A stretch of DNA of 64,000 bases, from contig JABGUJ010000002.1 of NCBI GenBank assembly GCA_018646625.1, positions 36,843 to 100,842 on the forward strand. The letters are read 5' to 3'. The DNA comes from Candidatus Woesearchaeota archaeon. Its GTDB lineage: Archaea > Nanobdellota > Nanobdellia > Woesearchaeales > JABGUJ01. Position 1 is the first letter of the stretch. The number at the start of each line of letters is the position of its first letter. Both the position numbers and the translations under genes were made by a program. The notes beneath the pieces were generated by a model, which saw nothing but the letters and a program-made list of their open reading frames with translations, was not told the origin of the DNA and did not search any database. This document shows positions 10,301-18,186 of the stretch, one piece after another.

Positions 10301-12085
10301 CAACAACAATATGGTTCAGGTTATGGTAATAGTTATGGTTCTTTTGGCACGGGATATTCTTCATCTTTCTCTTATGAAGAACAAACAGTCTGTTTTGAGA
10401 TTTCCTATCCTTTAGATTCTGAACAGATTGATTGGCAAGGAACTTTACCAGATTGGTTATTGTATGATGTTGTTGGTTATCTGAATACTACGGTTCATTG
10501 GTTGAATGAAGCAATCGAGTTCTTAGATGAATATATTATTACTTATGTCTTGTATGCTTGTGTATTCTCATTACTCGCTAAGACCGCTTGGGGAATATTT
10601 AGAAGAATTGCTTGTCATTATTCTTTGAAAGGTAAGACTTTTACAACTTTTGCTAAAAAGATAGATGATAAAAGTGAAAAACCTAATGTTAAAGGGGGGA
10701 TTTATTGTCCGGGTAGCGAGATAACTCAAGCATGGATTGATAAGTGTACTCCTGGTCAGCCTTCATCCGCTACGCATGCTTGTTTTAGTGACATGTATAA
10801 TCATCGTGTTTCTGCAGATTCTTCTGCTGGTGGAAATTTAAAATATGCTAACTTTGGTCAAGAAACTGCTAGCTCTAGTGGTGAAGGCGGATTCTCTGGA
10901 TTATTTTCCAAAGCATTAGGTAAATTTTATTTTAAAGAAAAGTATGTTAGTGATTACGAACTAAAACACTGCTTCCCTTCCTGTTTTAGATCTTGGAATA
11001 CTGAACAAGCATTGTATACATTATATAGATTCTTTTGTGATAGAGTTTGGTGTGCATCAACTCCTGCAAGATGGACTGAAGGTATGTCGGAAGATAAACT
11101 TTATACTTTATTAGATATTGAGAATAAGAATAGGTGTGAGGTTGATGATGGTAGTATTGGTGAACAAGCCATGAGAGGTAAATCTTGTTCTTCATATGAT
11201 AAAGCACCGTATAATGCCAAAGGTGAAACATATGGATCTTTGATGAAGTCGACTGGTGCGAGTTCTACGAGACTAGCCATACTCACTACGAACAAGGGGG
11301 ATGGATATGAACTGTCTACTGATGTTAATTTGGATAAACTATACTCCGATACAACTTGTTACGAATATAATCACGCGGGTAAAAAAGCACTTTATACTTT
11401 AAGCGCAACCCAAGAACAGAAAGCAGTTAAAATGTTGTATTGGTTCTTAGGTGATTACAGCGCACCTAGAAAGATACCTGCAACAGGTACTGCACCTAAT
11501 CATCTTAAATCAGCTTACTTTGGTTCTTGTGAGTATTTGTGCAGTAAGAAAGGATATAGTGGGTTTGGTTGTGTGGATTCTCAAGTGTGTTCCAATCCTG
11601 CAAAGACTAGAGCTGCGTATGTTGATACTAAAAGTCAGAAGCAACAATGTCCTACGCGAAATAATGATCCTAAATGTAAAGAATCTGGTCCGGGATGTAT
11701 GCCTATGAATAAATGGAGTAAAGAGTTGTTGGATATGCCAACAGCTGATGAGCGTAGAAGTACGCCTGGAGAACTTATTAGCAGAGATCAAAAGACAAAG
11801 TATGGTCCGTCAGGTTGTGGTCGTTCGGTTGGTAGAACTTTGACTGAAAAACGATCCGAAACGTTTGATAAATTAACGGAGCCTAACCAATATAAGTGTC
11901 TTGGTGGTGAAGATGACTTTGCAAGTGGGAGATCAAAAAGAGTTTGTTGTTGTTGGTATGCTCAAGATGTGCCTGAAGGAACTGGCTTAACTGAATATTA
12001 TCCTTATGTTGATTATGAGTCTGGTAAAGTTATTGGTGTGGAGGCACTGAAACCTGACGATCCCTCAGCTGGGAGTAGTCCATAA
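7370..12085 (+). CDS. giant FN3-repeat surface protein with internal transmembrane helix and Cys-rich tail
   Basis: A 1571-residue protein. Residues 13-31 form a signal helix ending near YAL-E. At least four fibronectin type III-like units follow (about 34-128, 129-215, 216-310, 445-540), recognised from repeated TTD/TTxA ends, W and the Y-x-Y/F pattern (STEYYYAIWA, NYEYGIRAVD, MYYFKVES). A Gly/Pro/Asn/Tyr-rich linker covers about 934-1000, a membrane helix about 1055-1078, and a Cys-rich C-terminal domain about 1085-1560. If the signal is cleaved the long N-terminal part is outside and the Cys-rich part would be inside, unless further helices exist; this topology is unusual. The role may be adhesion or host contact. 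Confidence 0.8.
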   Translation: MTTDLSEGRVKKVWWLIACLCIHLICVFPIAYALEINFYETQVGVDVAQINWTTDVDTLGWVNYTDDPLDATKFSVESPGGGKQNHSVSLTSLESSTEYYYAIWAEDVDGTQVHTETLQFTTGALDTTAPGKITNFTATAIDASTINLDWAMLLDDVDHYELFKNDSSYVNLSVDQNYYQDTNVVENTNYEYGIRAVDAFGNAGAIVKAEADTPNFIDFEIEYIEYEVKNLQAVVNWLTSKATTSKVWWGTSISMTTAVDLGNETEFTHSVTLQTDNPGVMYYFKVESCDADDCLVSDVYNFTTGNDSILYMNLTNIRNWENGMTYLHNAQYIDIEGITKSFTDMLVFVNDMVTPEFSTSTGHSGEFSFGDIALDVNESDIRNHLRFELTDTNGDKLNQHLFVDVDIIPPFLNISTEIPPFLYNPNFKFDAIMSEDGNVTVRVVPEVLPELGSIKDANMTVDEVEGNSIKLDWEDVEDEFTFLKGYAMYVDDLFIDVATTSEYTFEELKNNTQYRLGVAPVDRFGNIREDMSITTITTKEDGENFSGEFEEYNVYELLPFKSKAVRAGDNLYFTVELVNGRNSVEVIAQDLAGNQFVQNFSIVYDAEPPTPELVFPKDNANIYEIPAMDVDIEGVVNDPEAKLYLYVDCQLYSMGTVPAATPDENGKYAFEFSSVNLLVPNVILNIGNATGAPPPPSGSLFDFNAGQLIDQDDGATTFAIDTHNLIDVDSWDSWEANAPEARAEKVPGVFPGCTGPTNTHSYGKEYNVKAHIVAIDPVGRMGEVEAQYHIKNCLSGNFSFVPQVVQSRQEPAVLSARRIESGVERIGFYIQFEYVGDDEDVAITSPPSFEAMVDDEILKNEEPYKSAIELIPQSPSAVVPLGSNTFYVSYSLRRKDNVSFKYDITDSDGDHKSAFIKELKFPIKTIVRYQYTNPNAPSYGGSQAALGAPNTNPSATGAPPGYPNAGVPGGYNPNAYSQQQYGSGYGNSYGSFGTGYSSSFSYEEQTVCFEISYPLDSEQIDWQGTLPDWLLYDVVGYLNTTVHWLNEAIEFLDEYIITYVLYACVFSLLAKTAWGIFRRIACHYSLKGKTFTTFAKKIDDKSEKPNVKGGIYCPGSEITQAWIDKCTPGQPSSATHACFSDMYNHRVSADSSAGGNLKYANFGQETASSSGEGGFSGLFSKALGKFYFKEKYVSDYELKHCFPSCFRSWNTEQALYTLYRFFCDRVWCASTPARWTEGMSEDKLYTLLDIENKNRCEVDDGSIGEQAMRGKSCSSYDKAPYNAKGETYGSLMKSTGASSTRLAILTTNKGDGYELSTDVNLDKLYSDTTCYEYNHAGKKALYTLSATQEQKAVKMLYWFLGDYSAPRKIPATGTAPNHLKSAYFGSCEYLCSKKGYSGFGCVDSQVCSNPAKTRAAYVDTKSQKQQCPTRNNDPKCKESGPGCMPMNKWSKELLDMPTADERRSTPGELISRDQKTKYGPSGCGRSVGRTLTEKRSETFDKLTEPNQYKCLGGEDDFASGRSKRVCCCWYAQDVPEGTGLTEYYPYVDYESGKVIGVEALKPDDPSAGSSP

Positions 12086-12108
12086 CAGGCTTATCGGAAG
12101 TATGTAGT

Positions 12109-15100
12109 ATGAAATTTAATAAAACAAACAAGGAAATTGTAGCAATCGTTTGCATTTTCTTAGTTTGTACTTTGATGTTTGCTGTTCCTTCAACTCCCGC
12201 TTCTGCAGTTCCAAATCAAATGGAAGTAGTGTGTAAAGAAAAAGGCTTGTGGGGCATTTTTGGAGGAGATCCTGCCGTTGAGATTACTTCTGGAGACGCT
12301 GGAACAATTAAACCTGAAGATTTAGCATTGGCAGAATGGTGTGATTATAGTTATAGAAAACAAAATGTAAAATTTGTTACAGTTGAAAGTCAGAAACAAT
12401 ATCATCCGGATAGGTATAACGATGGTAAAGATTGGACTGCTTGTTTTGGTCAGAATAATTGGTTGGTTGATGGATTTAAGAATCCAAAGGATGACCCTGA
12501 TGATCCTGAGTTTCAGATGAAACTTAACCCTAGAAATAGTTGGCTTCTTTCATTTCAATGTTTATGCATAGTGGGGATAAGAGATAGATTGGATTTATTA
12601 AGGGGAATATTAAGTGCGATAATGGCTTGTTTGATTTCAGTTAGAACTGCTACTTTTGCCGATTCTACTTTGTGTAAAGAATTGTTTACTACTTATGTTT
12701 GTGATCTTATTTGGGAGATCATTCAATGGATAACTAGGGGTTGTATTGGCTGGGGAGAAAACACTGAGGGCGCTGAATCTAATGGCCTTGTTGAGGTATT
12801 TAGTACTACTATTGGTGCGGCGTCAGATGCTGTTACATCCATAGGCGATGATGTTGCTTCAGATTATGGTAATGCTTTGGCTTCAGGCATCTTTGGTACT
12901 TCAGGTGATAATCTTGCAAGAGCTATTTGTTTATGGTTCTTTGGATTTGATTTTCCTTTAACTTTTGATACTATTTTAGATGCGACCTATGGTCAACCAG
13001 GTCAAACGTTAGTAACTTGTGACTTGGTGAAAAGTAGAGAATATCTTTATTCTATTCCTGGAAGTAAGAAAAACACCATTGAATATAATGTGGGATGTTT
13101 AATAAGAGCTGGATGTCCTATTGCTGATGCAAGAATAGAACTTGCGTGTGCAACACAATTAGATGAACAAATTCACGAAGGTGTTGATTGTTCAGGACCT
13201 GATCCTATGGGTGTTGGAGATGGTAATAAGTGTGATTGTTATAATGTTGCATCGAATGTAGTAATTCCTCATGCCGTTTATGAGACGTTAGGTAGGATAG
13301 ACAATAGACAAGTAAATCAACCGTCACCAGGTCCCAAATTATTAAGTATGCCATATAGATATGATCATGCAGTCTTAAAGCTAAGATTGGATAAATCTGG
13401 ACGACAGGTTGGTGGTGGCGCTTCAGGAACATTGGGTGTTTCTAAAGCTTACAGTCCTGAAGATTGTTTTCCTTCAGGTCATGAAGATGGTGAATGGTGG
13501 TTCCCCCTTAAAGATAAGACAAAAGTTCCTCTGGGTGGATGTTCAGTTAGTCCATCAACAGGTGAATTTTTCTGTTCTACTTTGTCAGACTTGGGACTAA
13601 ATGGTAGTGCTTATATTGATAAAGTGCGAATTAACGAGTTTAATGTTGGTGCCGGTGGTTATGGCCCTAGGCTTTATGATGGTCAATCATTAACTTTTGC
13701 TCCAAATATTTTCAAAGATACTGATGACGATTTATGTTTATTAGTTGAATTGTATGATCAGAACGGTCAACCTATTCAATTAGATATTGGTGGTACACGT
13801 TCAACACGAGCAGCTATTTCAGTTAAAGGTCAAGGTACTCACGAATATCCAACTATGTTGGTTCGGAGTGTTGGTTCTGGTAGAACAACTACTCAACCGG
13901 TACCTAATTTTAGAACTGGTGTGAATGTGATATTTGGTTCACCTTCAGCAGTCATGCCTCCTACATCTGCACCTGCGGACCAGAAACAAATTGCGATTGA
14001 ATTTATTGATGGTGGGGCGACTCCAAGTGGTAGTATGAAGTTTTTTGATCCTTATATCAAACCCACTGATACAATTGTTATTGGCACTGCTCGTAGATTG
14101 GTAGGCACCCAATGTAATAACTTGGAGACTGATTATTGTCGAAAACTTCCAGGCAGTCAAGGTTTAAGAATAAAACACCCGAGTTCTAATTTTGAATTTA
14201 CAATTAGATCTGTTTCATTGACTGAATCAACCACTTCTGGGACTAACCCTGTTAGTGCAGTGGAAGGAACTATTACTGCTCCAGATGCTGCAACTGCTGC
14301 GAATACCCAAGTCGTTAAATGGGATATAAAATATAGGCTTCTAAGAATGTTGCCTGGTAAAATTGATTGTAGGACTGGATTCGATGATTCACCTACTGGT
14401 GTTGTTTATTCAACTTCGGGTCAACCTCAAATGTTTTTAACATCTATATATATTGCTCCTAATAATGTTGCAGGAACTGATTCAAATACTGCTAATTTAG
14501 TTTCTTGTGAACCTAATAAACCTGCAGTGACTAAATGTTTATGTGGTACTGTTGGCACTTGTGAAGCTGGCAGTTATTGTTCTCTTGGTGAATCAATGTA
14601 TTGTAGCGATACTCCTCAGTGTCCATCATTTAATGTGGGAGCTAGAACAATTGTAAATCCTTTAGAAAACTCATTACAGGATTGTGTTTGTGGTGATCAA
14701 GATGGCACTTGTACTCAAGACAAATGTTATCCAGCACCAAACGCTCCACCAACTTGTAATTCTATTCCTGCTTGTAGATCTGGTGAAGATATTACTGGTG
14801 AAGGTGATGGTATTGATCCTGTTTGTGATTGTAAACTTGACGGTGTGCCGAATGTAGATGATTTTGGAAGTCATGCTGCTGAATCTGATAATAAAAAAAT
14901 AAAAAAATTAGTATGTTGTGGTAATGGTTATGTCCACGAAAACTCTTGTCCAGGCCAAGTTCCTGATTGTGGTGGGATGTTTTCGGGTACTGGTGGATGT
15001 ATAGAGCCTGCCATGATTGAGAGATTTGGTTGTACTTCCGGAACCGATAATATGGCGATCGGGACGAGTTGTGCATCTCCTACATCTATGTGTTGCAAGA

Positions 15101-15279
15101 AGGTATGTGATTGTGGTGTGAATGAGAAATGTGATGTTTCTGGTAACAAGTGTATTTGTGGGGATCCTTCATCAGGTGGTAAAGCATCGAGCGATAAGAC
15201 TGTTGCGGCCTGTTTGTTAGAACCTACTACTTATTGTGGAACCCCAACCAGTCCAGGTTGCACTTTACCTCCTCCTTAA
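12109..15279 (+). CDS. large secreted cysteine-rich protein
   Basis: A 1056-residue protein with a signal peptide (hydrophobic 9-25, likely cleavage after ASA at 33). Hydrophobic Cys-containing stretches near 145-215 could be membrane-associated. The middle is beta-rich and about residues 800-1056 carry repeated small Cys modules such as CLCGTVGTC, DCVCGDQDGTC and CDCGVNEKC, resembling EGF-like or dickkopf-type knots. It follows the FN3 protein by 23 nt and is the last gene of the cassette. It ends in a 4-nt overlap with a convergent TPR gene. No enzyme motif is seen; a disulphide-stabilised surface structure is the inference. Confidence 0.78.
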   Translation: MKFNKTNKEIVAIVCIFLVCTLMFAVPSTPASAVPNQMEVVCKEKGLWGIFGGDPAVEITSGDAGTIKPEDLALAEWCDYSYRKQNVKFVTVESQKQYHPDRYNDGKDWTACFGQNNWLVDGFKNPKDDPDDPEFQMKLNPRNSWLLSFQCLCIVGIRDRLDLLRGILSAIMACLISVRTATFADSTLCKELFTTYVCDLIWEIIQWITRGCIGWGENTEGAESNGLVEVFSTTIGAASDAVTSIGDDVASDYGNALASGIFGTSGDNLARAICLWFFGFDFPLTFDTILDATYGQPGQTLVTCDLVKSREYLYSIPGSKKNTIEYNVGCLIRAGCPIADARIELACATQLDEQIHEGVDCSGPDPMGVGDGNKCDCYNVASNVVIPHAVYETLGRIDNRQVNQPSPGPKLLSMPYRYDHAVLKLRLDKSGRQVGGGASGTLGVSKAYSPEDCFPSGHEDGEWWFPLKDKTKVPLGGCSVSPSTGEFFCSTLSDLGLNGSAYIDKVRINEFNVGAGGYGPRLYDGQSLTFAPNIFKDTDDDLCLLVELYDQNGQPIQLDIGGTRSTRAAISVKGQGTHEYPTMLVRSVGSGRTTTQPVPNFRTGVNVIFGSPSAVMPPTSAPADQKQIAIEFIDGGATPSGSMKFFDPYIKPTDTIVIGTARRLVGTQCNNLETDYCRKLPGSQGLRIKHPSSNFEFTIRSVSLTESTTSGTNPVSAVEGTITAPDAATAANTQVVKWDIKYRLLRMLPGKIDCRTGFDDSPTGVVYSTSGQPQMFLTSIYIAPNNVAGTDSNTANLVSCEPNKPAVTKCLCGTVGTCEAGSYCSLGESMYCSDTPQCPSFNVGARTIVNPLENSLQDCVCGDQDGTCTQDKCYPAPNAPPTCNSIPACRSGEDITGEGDGIDPVCDCKLDGVPNVDDFGSHAAESDNKKIKKLVCCGNGYVHENSCPGQVPDCGGMFSGTGGCIEPAMIERFGCTSGTDNMAIGTSCASPTSMCCKKVCDCGVNEKCDVSGNKCICGDPSSGGKASSDKTVAACLLEPTTYCGTPTSPGCTLPPP

Positions 15280-15956
15280 AGCTTTCCCGTCTGAATCGCC
15301 CAGTCCCTTACTCTAATTGCATAGGGGTCTCTAAGTCTGATACCTTTTTCTATGGCTTTTTCTGCTTCGATTTTGTTGTTATCGAATAAGTAGCAGATAC
15401 CAAGTCCTCCCCACGCATCTCCATCACGAGGATTTAGTTTAAGTGCAGTTTCATATGATTCTATTGCTTTATCCAGAAGTGGCCTCCTACTTCTTATGTG
15501 TGCTATATAGTGGTTAAGATAAGAATCTCCTAATCGGTTCCAGGCTCTTTGTTGTTTAGGATCTCGTTTAACTATACCTTCGAAAACATCTGCTGCAGAA
15601 ATGTAGTCCTTTGCATTGTAAAGAGTTTCTGCAATGTGATATAGATCTTGCATCAATGGTTCAGTTCTGCCACCTTCGCTTCCAGAACTTTGATTTACTT
15701 TTGTAATAATTATTCTCCCTTGAGCATCTCTAACAACAGTGTGGGCGGTACCATCACTTCCTCTAACAGTTCGAGTATAAGTTCTATCCCCAGTACGATG
15801 ATCTTGTGTTGTAGTAGTAGTCTCGCGAGGTTCATCAGCATGAACAGGAGTAGAAATTGTTAACATGACTGCCAAAGCCAAACCACCTAATGCTGCGCCA
15901 ACAATCGGTCTAAACAAACGACCTTCCAAATCTCCAGAACTCGAATCAGTAGTCAT
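15276..15956 (-). CDS. membrane-anchored TPR protein
   Basis: A 226-residue protein with one hydrophobic helix at about 15-38 (ending near TPVHA-DEP, so either an anchor or a signal peptide), a Thr/Arg-rich low-complexity linker at about 42-95, and tetratricopeptide repeats at about 100-210 (DLYHIAETLYNAKDYISAADVFEGI and its followers; A8, G/N and Y20 pattern with KLNPRDGDAWGGLGICY). TPRs bind partner proteins. Its position tail-to-tail with the surface cassette suggests an assembly or scaffold role outside the membrane, but it has its own promoter: TTTATAAAG-type TATA on the minus strand at 15980-15988. Confidence 0.82.
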   Translation of the reverse strand: MTTDSSSGDLEGRLFRPIVGAALGGLALAVMLTISTPVHADEPRETTTTTQDHRTGDRTYTRTVRGSDGTAHTVVRDAQGRIIITKVNQSSGSEGGRTEPLMQDLYHIAETLYNAKDYISAADVFEGIVKRDPKQQRAWNRLGDSYLNHYIAHIRSRRPLLDKAIESYETALKLNPRDGDAWGGLGICYLFDNNKIEAEKAIEKGIRLRDPYAIRVRDWAIQTGKL

Positions 15957-15980
15957 TATAGAGTGACAAGTCTAAGAACT

Positions 15981-16391
15981 TTATAAATATTTCGTCAAAA
16001 TTTGCTTTCTGGCCCTTTCGAGTCTGCCTAATATCTCTTTAGCACCATTAATTGAGATTTCAACACCATAATAGTTTATTTTGTTTCTTATTCTTCTTGC
16101 CTTGTCGAATTCAGAAGCCAGATCAAAATCAAATAATACTTCTTTCAGAAAAGAAGTATAACATTCGTGGTTATAAATTTTGTAACCTGATCTAATGGAT
16201 AATGCTTCAAGAATTTCTCTCAATGCTTCATAGTACAATGATATTTTACTTGTCGCCGTAGTGCTATTCAAAGGTAATAATTCTGAAGAAGAAACTCTTT
16301 TTTCTGATGAATTAATTAGAGAGTTAAATAAGGGACAATCAAATGATATTGATTTTGCAAGTTTTGTTGACAAACAATCATTCCAGTCCAT
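15981..16391 (-). CDS. HEPN-domain protein, probable toxin of a MNT-HEPN pair
   Basis: A 136-residue all-helical protein. The C-terminal helix region DKARRIRNKINYYG (about 97-109) aligns with the HEPN R-x4-6-H region, but the usual His is replaced by Tyr (R102...Y107-Y108). In known HepT/MntA systems the HEPN protein is an RNase held in check by AMPylation of a Tyr near this motif by the partner nucleotidyltransferase. The gene starts 1 nt after the MNT gene's stop, so they are one operon with antitoxin first. The loss of the His may mean a changed or lost RNase activity. Confidence 0.75.
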   Translation of the reverse strand: MDWNDCLSTKLAKSISFDCPLFNSLINSSEKRVSSSELLPLNSTTATSKISLYYEALREILEALSIRSGYKIYNHECYTSFLKEVLFDFDLASEFDKARRIRNKINYYGVEISINGAKEILGRLERARKQILTKYL

Positions 16392-16392
16392 A

Positions 16393-16872
16393 TTAATTGA
16401 GTTTTAATCCTTTTTGGATATTTTCTTCGAGGGCAGAGTAACTTTCTTTGAAATGTATCTCTATCTTTCTGTTAAATAATTTTTCGAAATCTTCAACATC
16501 AATATCTTGTTCTGTACAATTTACAAAGATATCTATATCGGATTCTTTTCTTGTCTCGAGTTTTGTTAATGAACCGAATAACCAAATATCTGGTTCATTT
16601 AACTTATTGGATAAATGCTCAACTAGTTTCATAAGTTTAACTGACCAATATGCTAGAGAAATATGTTTTAAGGCTAAACTATTTCGATTAGTGCGGAAAA
16701 GTAAATGATTTCTTTCCAATCTACTAGCTAAAATTCCTTCTTTCTCAAATCTTTTCAACCAATCTGATGCGCAAGGTGGTGATATATTAACCAATCTAGA
16801 ATATTCTCGTACTCCGCTCTCTAAGTAACTATCTTCAAAGAATGGTTGTAGTCTGTTAAAAATGTCTAACAT
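16393..16872 (-). CDS. winged-helix plus minimal nucleotidyltransferase (MNT) protein, probable antitoxin
   Basis: A 159-residue protein. Residues 1-65 look like a winged helix (EYSRLVNISPPCASDWLKRFEKEGIL). Residues about 95-120 hold the pol-beta nucleotidyltransferase signature: LFGSL (G100-S101), then SDIDIFV with D112 and D114. MNT proteins of HEPN pairs transfer AMP to the toxin. The fused DNA-binding domain would allow autoregulation in the same chain. It is upstream of, and 1 nt from, the HEPN gene. The signature lacks the typical G-x-A/R after GS (here GSLTKLETRKESD), as in many family members. Confidence 0.8.
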   Translation of the reverse strand: MLDIFNRLQPFFEDSYLESGVREYSRLVNISPPCASDWLKRFEKEGILASRLERNHLLFRTNRNSLALKHISLAYWSVKLMKLVEHLSNKLNEPDIWLFGSLTKLETRKESDIDIFVNCTEQDIDVEDFEKLFNRKIEIHFKESYSALEENIQKGLKLN

Positions 16873-16911
16873 GTGTTAGAAATATATTACAAGGTATATT
16901 AACCTTTCTAT

Positions 16912-17433
16912 TCACTTATATCGATAATATCTAAGTCTTTTAGGCTTTTTATCGTAGAATAGAAGCAAATAAACAGCTAAACCAACTAGAATTATTATTA
17001 CAATTATACCTAATCCCAACCAGAAATCTGATGATCCCGATCTGGCTTTAGTCATGGTTGCTGCCTTTTTAGAATCATCTCCTAAAGAAAACGATTCTGA
17101 GCATTTGTAATCTCCAGCATCTAAATGTAATGTTAATTTAGAAGGTTTTCCTTGAGAACAATCAAGTTCATTTAGAAACATAGTTGCTGGAGCATTTCTT
17201 GGAACAAATAATGTCTTTTCAACACCTGTGTCGAGTTCGACAATAAATCCATTAAATTCTTGAAAACAAGGACCTGTTCCACACTCTTCACTAGTTATTT
17301 CAACATTAATATCAGAAAAACACGCATCACTTTCTTTTATGCTTGCTATGTTGAATTTAATATCATCACATTGGGCATACACAAAAGTAGAAAGTACAAT
17401 AAACAATGCTAAAACGAGTAATGTTTTTCTCAT
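16912..17433 (-). CDS. six-cysteine membrane-anchored extracellular protein (paralogue 1)
   Basis: A 173-residue protein with a signal peptide (1-20), an extracellular domain of about 100 residues with six Cys (22, 38, 51, 56, 92, 111), and a C-terminal membrane helix (about 138-160) followed by a basic cytoplasmic tail. The next gene (17466-18026) has the same architecture with Cys at nearly the same positions, and shared landmarks such as C-F-x-D-I, CF-x-EF and LD-x-G-x-EK. The conserved even number of Cys suggests three disulphides. No known family is recognised. A minus-strand TATA (TATATAAATA) lies at 17454-17463. Confidence 0.75.
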   Translation of the reverse strand: MRKTLLVLALFIVLSTFVYAQCDDIKFNIASIKESDACFSDINVEITSEECGTGPCFQEFNGFIVELDTGVEKTLFVPRNAPATMFLNELDCSQGKPSKLTLHLDAGDYKCSESFSLGDDSKKAATMTKARSGSSDFWLGLGIIVIIILVGLAVYLLLFYDKKPKRLRYYRYK

Positions 17434-17453
17434 ATGGCTGTGTATCGAGACTT

Positions 17454-17463
17454 TATTTATATA
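17454..17463 (-). promoter_or_regulatory. TATA box of the six-cysteine paralogue 1
   Basis: TATATAAATA on the minus strand sits about 21-30 nt before the ATG ending at 17433, predicting a leaderless or near-leaderless transcript separate from paralogue 2. Confidence 0.5.
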
Positions 17464-17465
17464 GT

Positions 17466-18026
17466 TTATCTTTTATCTCTGATTACAAGGAAATACATTG
17501 CTACACCTACAAACAGTGTTAGACAAATAAGCAAAAAGCCAACGACGTCGTTATCCACTCTTTCCGGTAGTTCCTCTGTTTCTTCAGGAGTTTCTTCAAC
17601 CACTGCTACAGATTCTTCTGGCTCTTCTTCTATCTTAACAGAGCTATATAGTTTGAATTTAGCTAATTCTTCATCGAAATCAAAACGCTGGAAGCAATTA
17701 ACATAATCATCTTCTATTCCGATCGTTATCACTTCAGGTATTCCTTTTTCGCAATGTCCATCTTTTAGTAAAACAAAATACGGATTAGTTGTTGGAATTC
17801 TTAGTCTCTTTTCAAAACCATTATCTAAATTTAGAAAGAAATTATCAAATTCAGTAAAACAATCTTCTTTACATTCATTATCTTTGTCGATCTGTATAAG
17901 TATATCTTTGAAACATTCACCATCGTGGCTTATGTTCTTTAAAGTATAAGAAATTTCATTGCACTCTGCAGCGCCTACTGTGAAAACTAATGTTAGTAGA
18001 ATTAAGATTAATATCAATCCCCTCAT
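17466..18026 (-). CDS. six-cysteine membrane-anchored extracellular protein (paralogue 2)
   Basis: A 186-residue protein: signal peptide (1-20), six-Cys domain (22, 38, 52, 56, 92, 111), an acidic Glu-rich stalk (about 133-160), and a C-terminal membrane helix (about 162-180) with a short basic tail. It is a tandem duplicate of the 16912-17433 gene; the stalk is longer and more acidic. A strong AGGAGGG precedes its ATG, and a minus-strand TATA (CTATATATACC) lies near 18070-18080 in the gap shared with the coiled-coil gene. The function is unknown; a surface receptor or sensor domain is one possibility. Confidence 0.75.
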   Translation of the reverse strand: MRGLILILILLTLVFTVGAAECNEISYTLKNISHDGECFKDILIQIDKDNECKEDCFTEFDNFFLNLDNGFEKRLRIPTTNPYFVLLKDGHCEKGIPEVITIGIEDDYVNCFQRFDFDEELAKFKLYSSVKIEEEPEESVAVVEETPEETEELPERVDNDVVGFLLICLTLFVGVAMYFLVIRDKR

Positions 18027-18186
18027 TATGTTCCCTCCTGTTAATGATTAGTGTGAGTAAGGCAAAGGTGGTATATATAGTTTATTACTTTGGAGAAGTT
18101 TAATTTTTTCCAAGTGTCATTCTAGAATAGTCATAAAAGTTTATAAGGAAAATAATTTATTAGTTTATAAAAGGGGTGACATGTAG

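Noticed and set aside
18181..18186. ATG-TAG directly before the coiled-coil start, as a minimal start-stop upstream frame.
   Set aside because: The ribosome site GGGGTGA is correctly spaced for the ATG at 18187, and a two-codon frame is likely chance.
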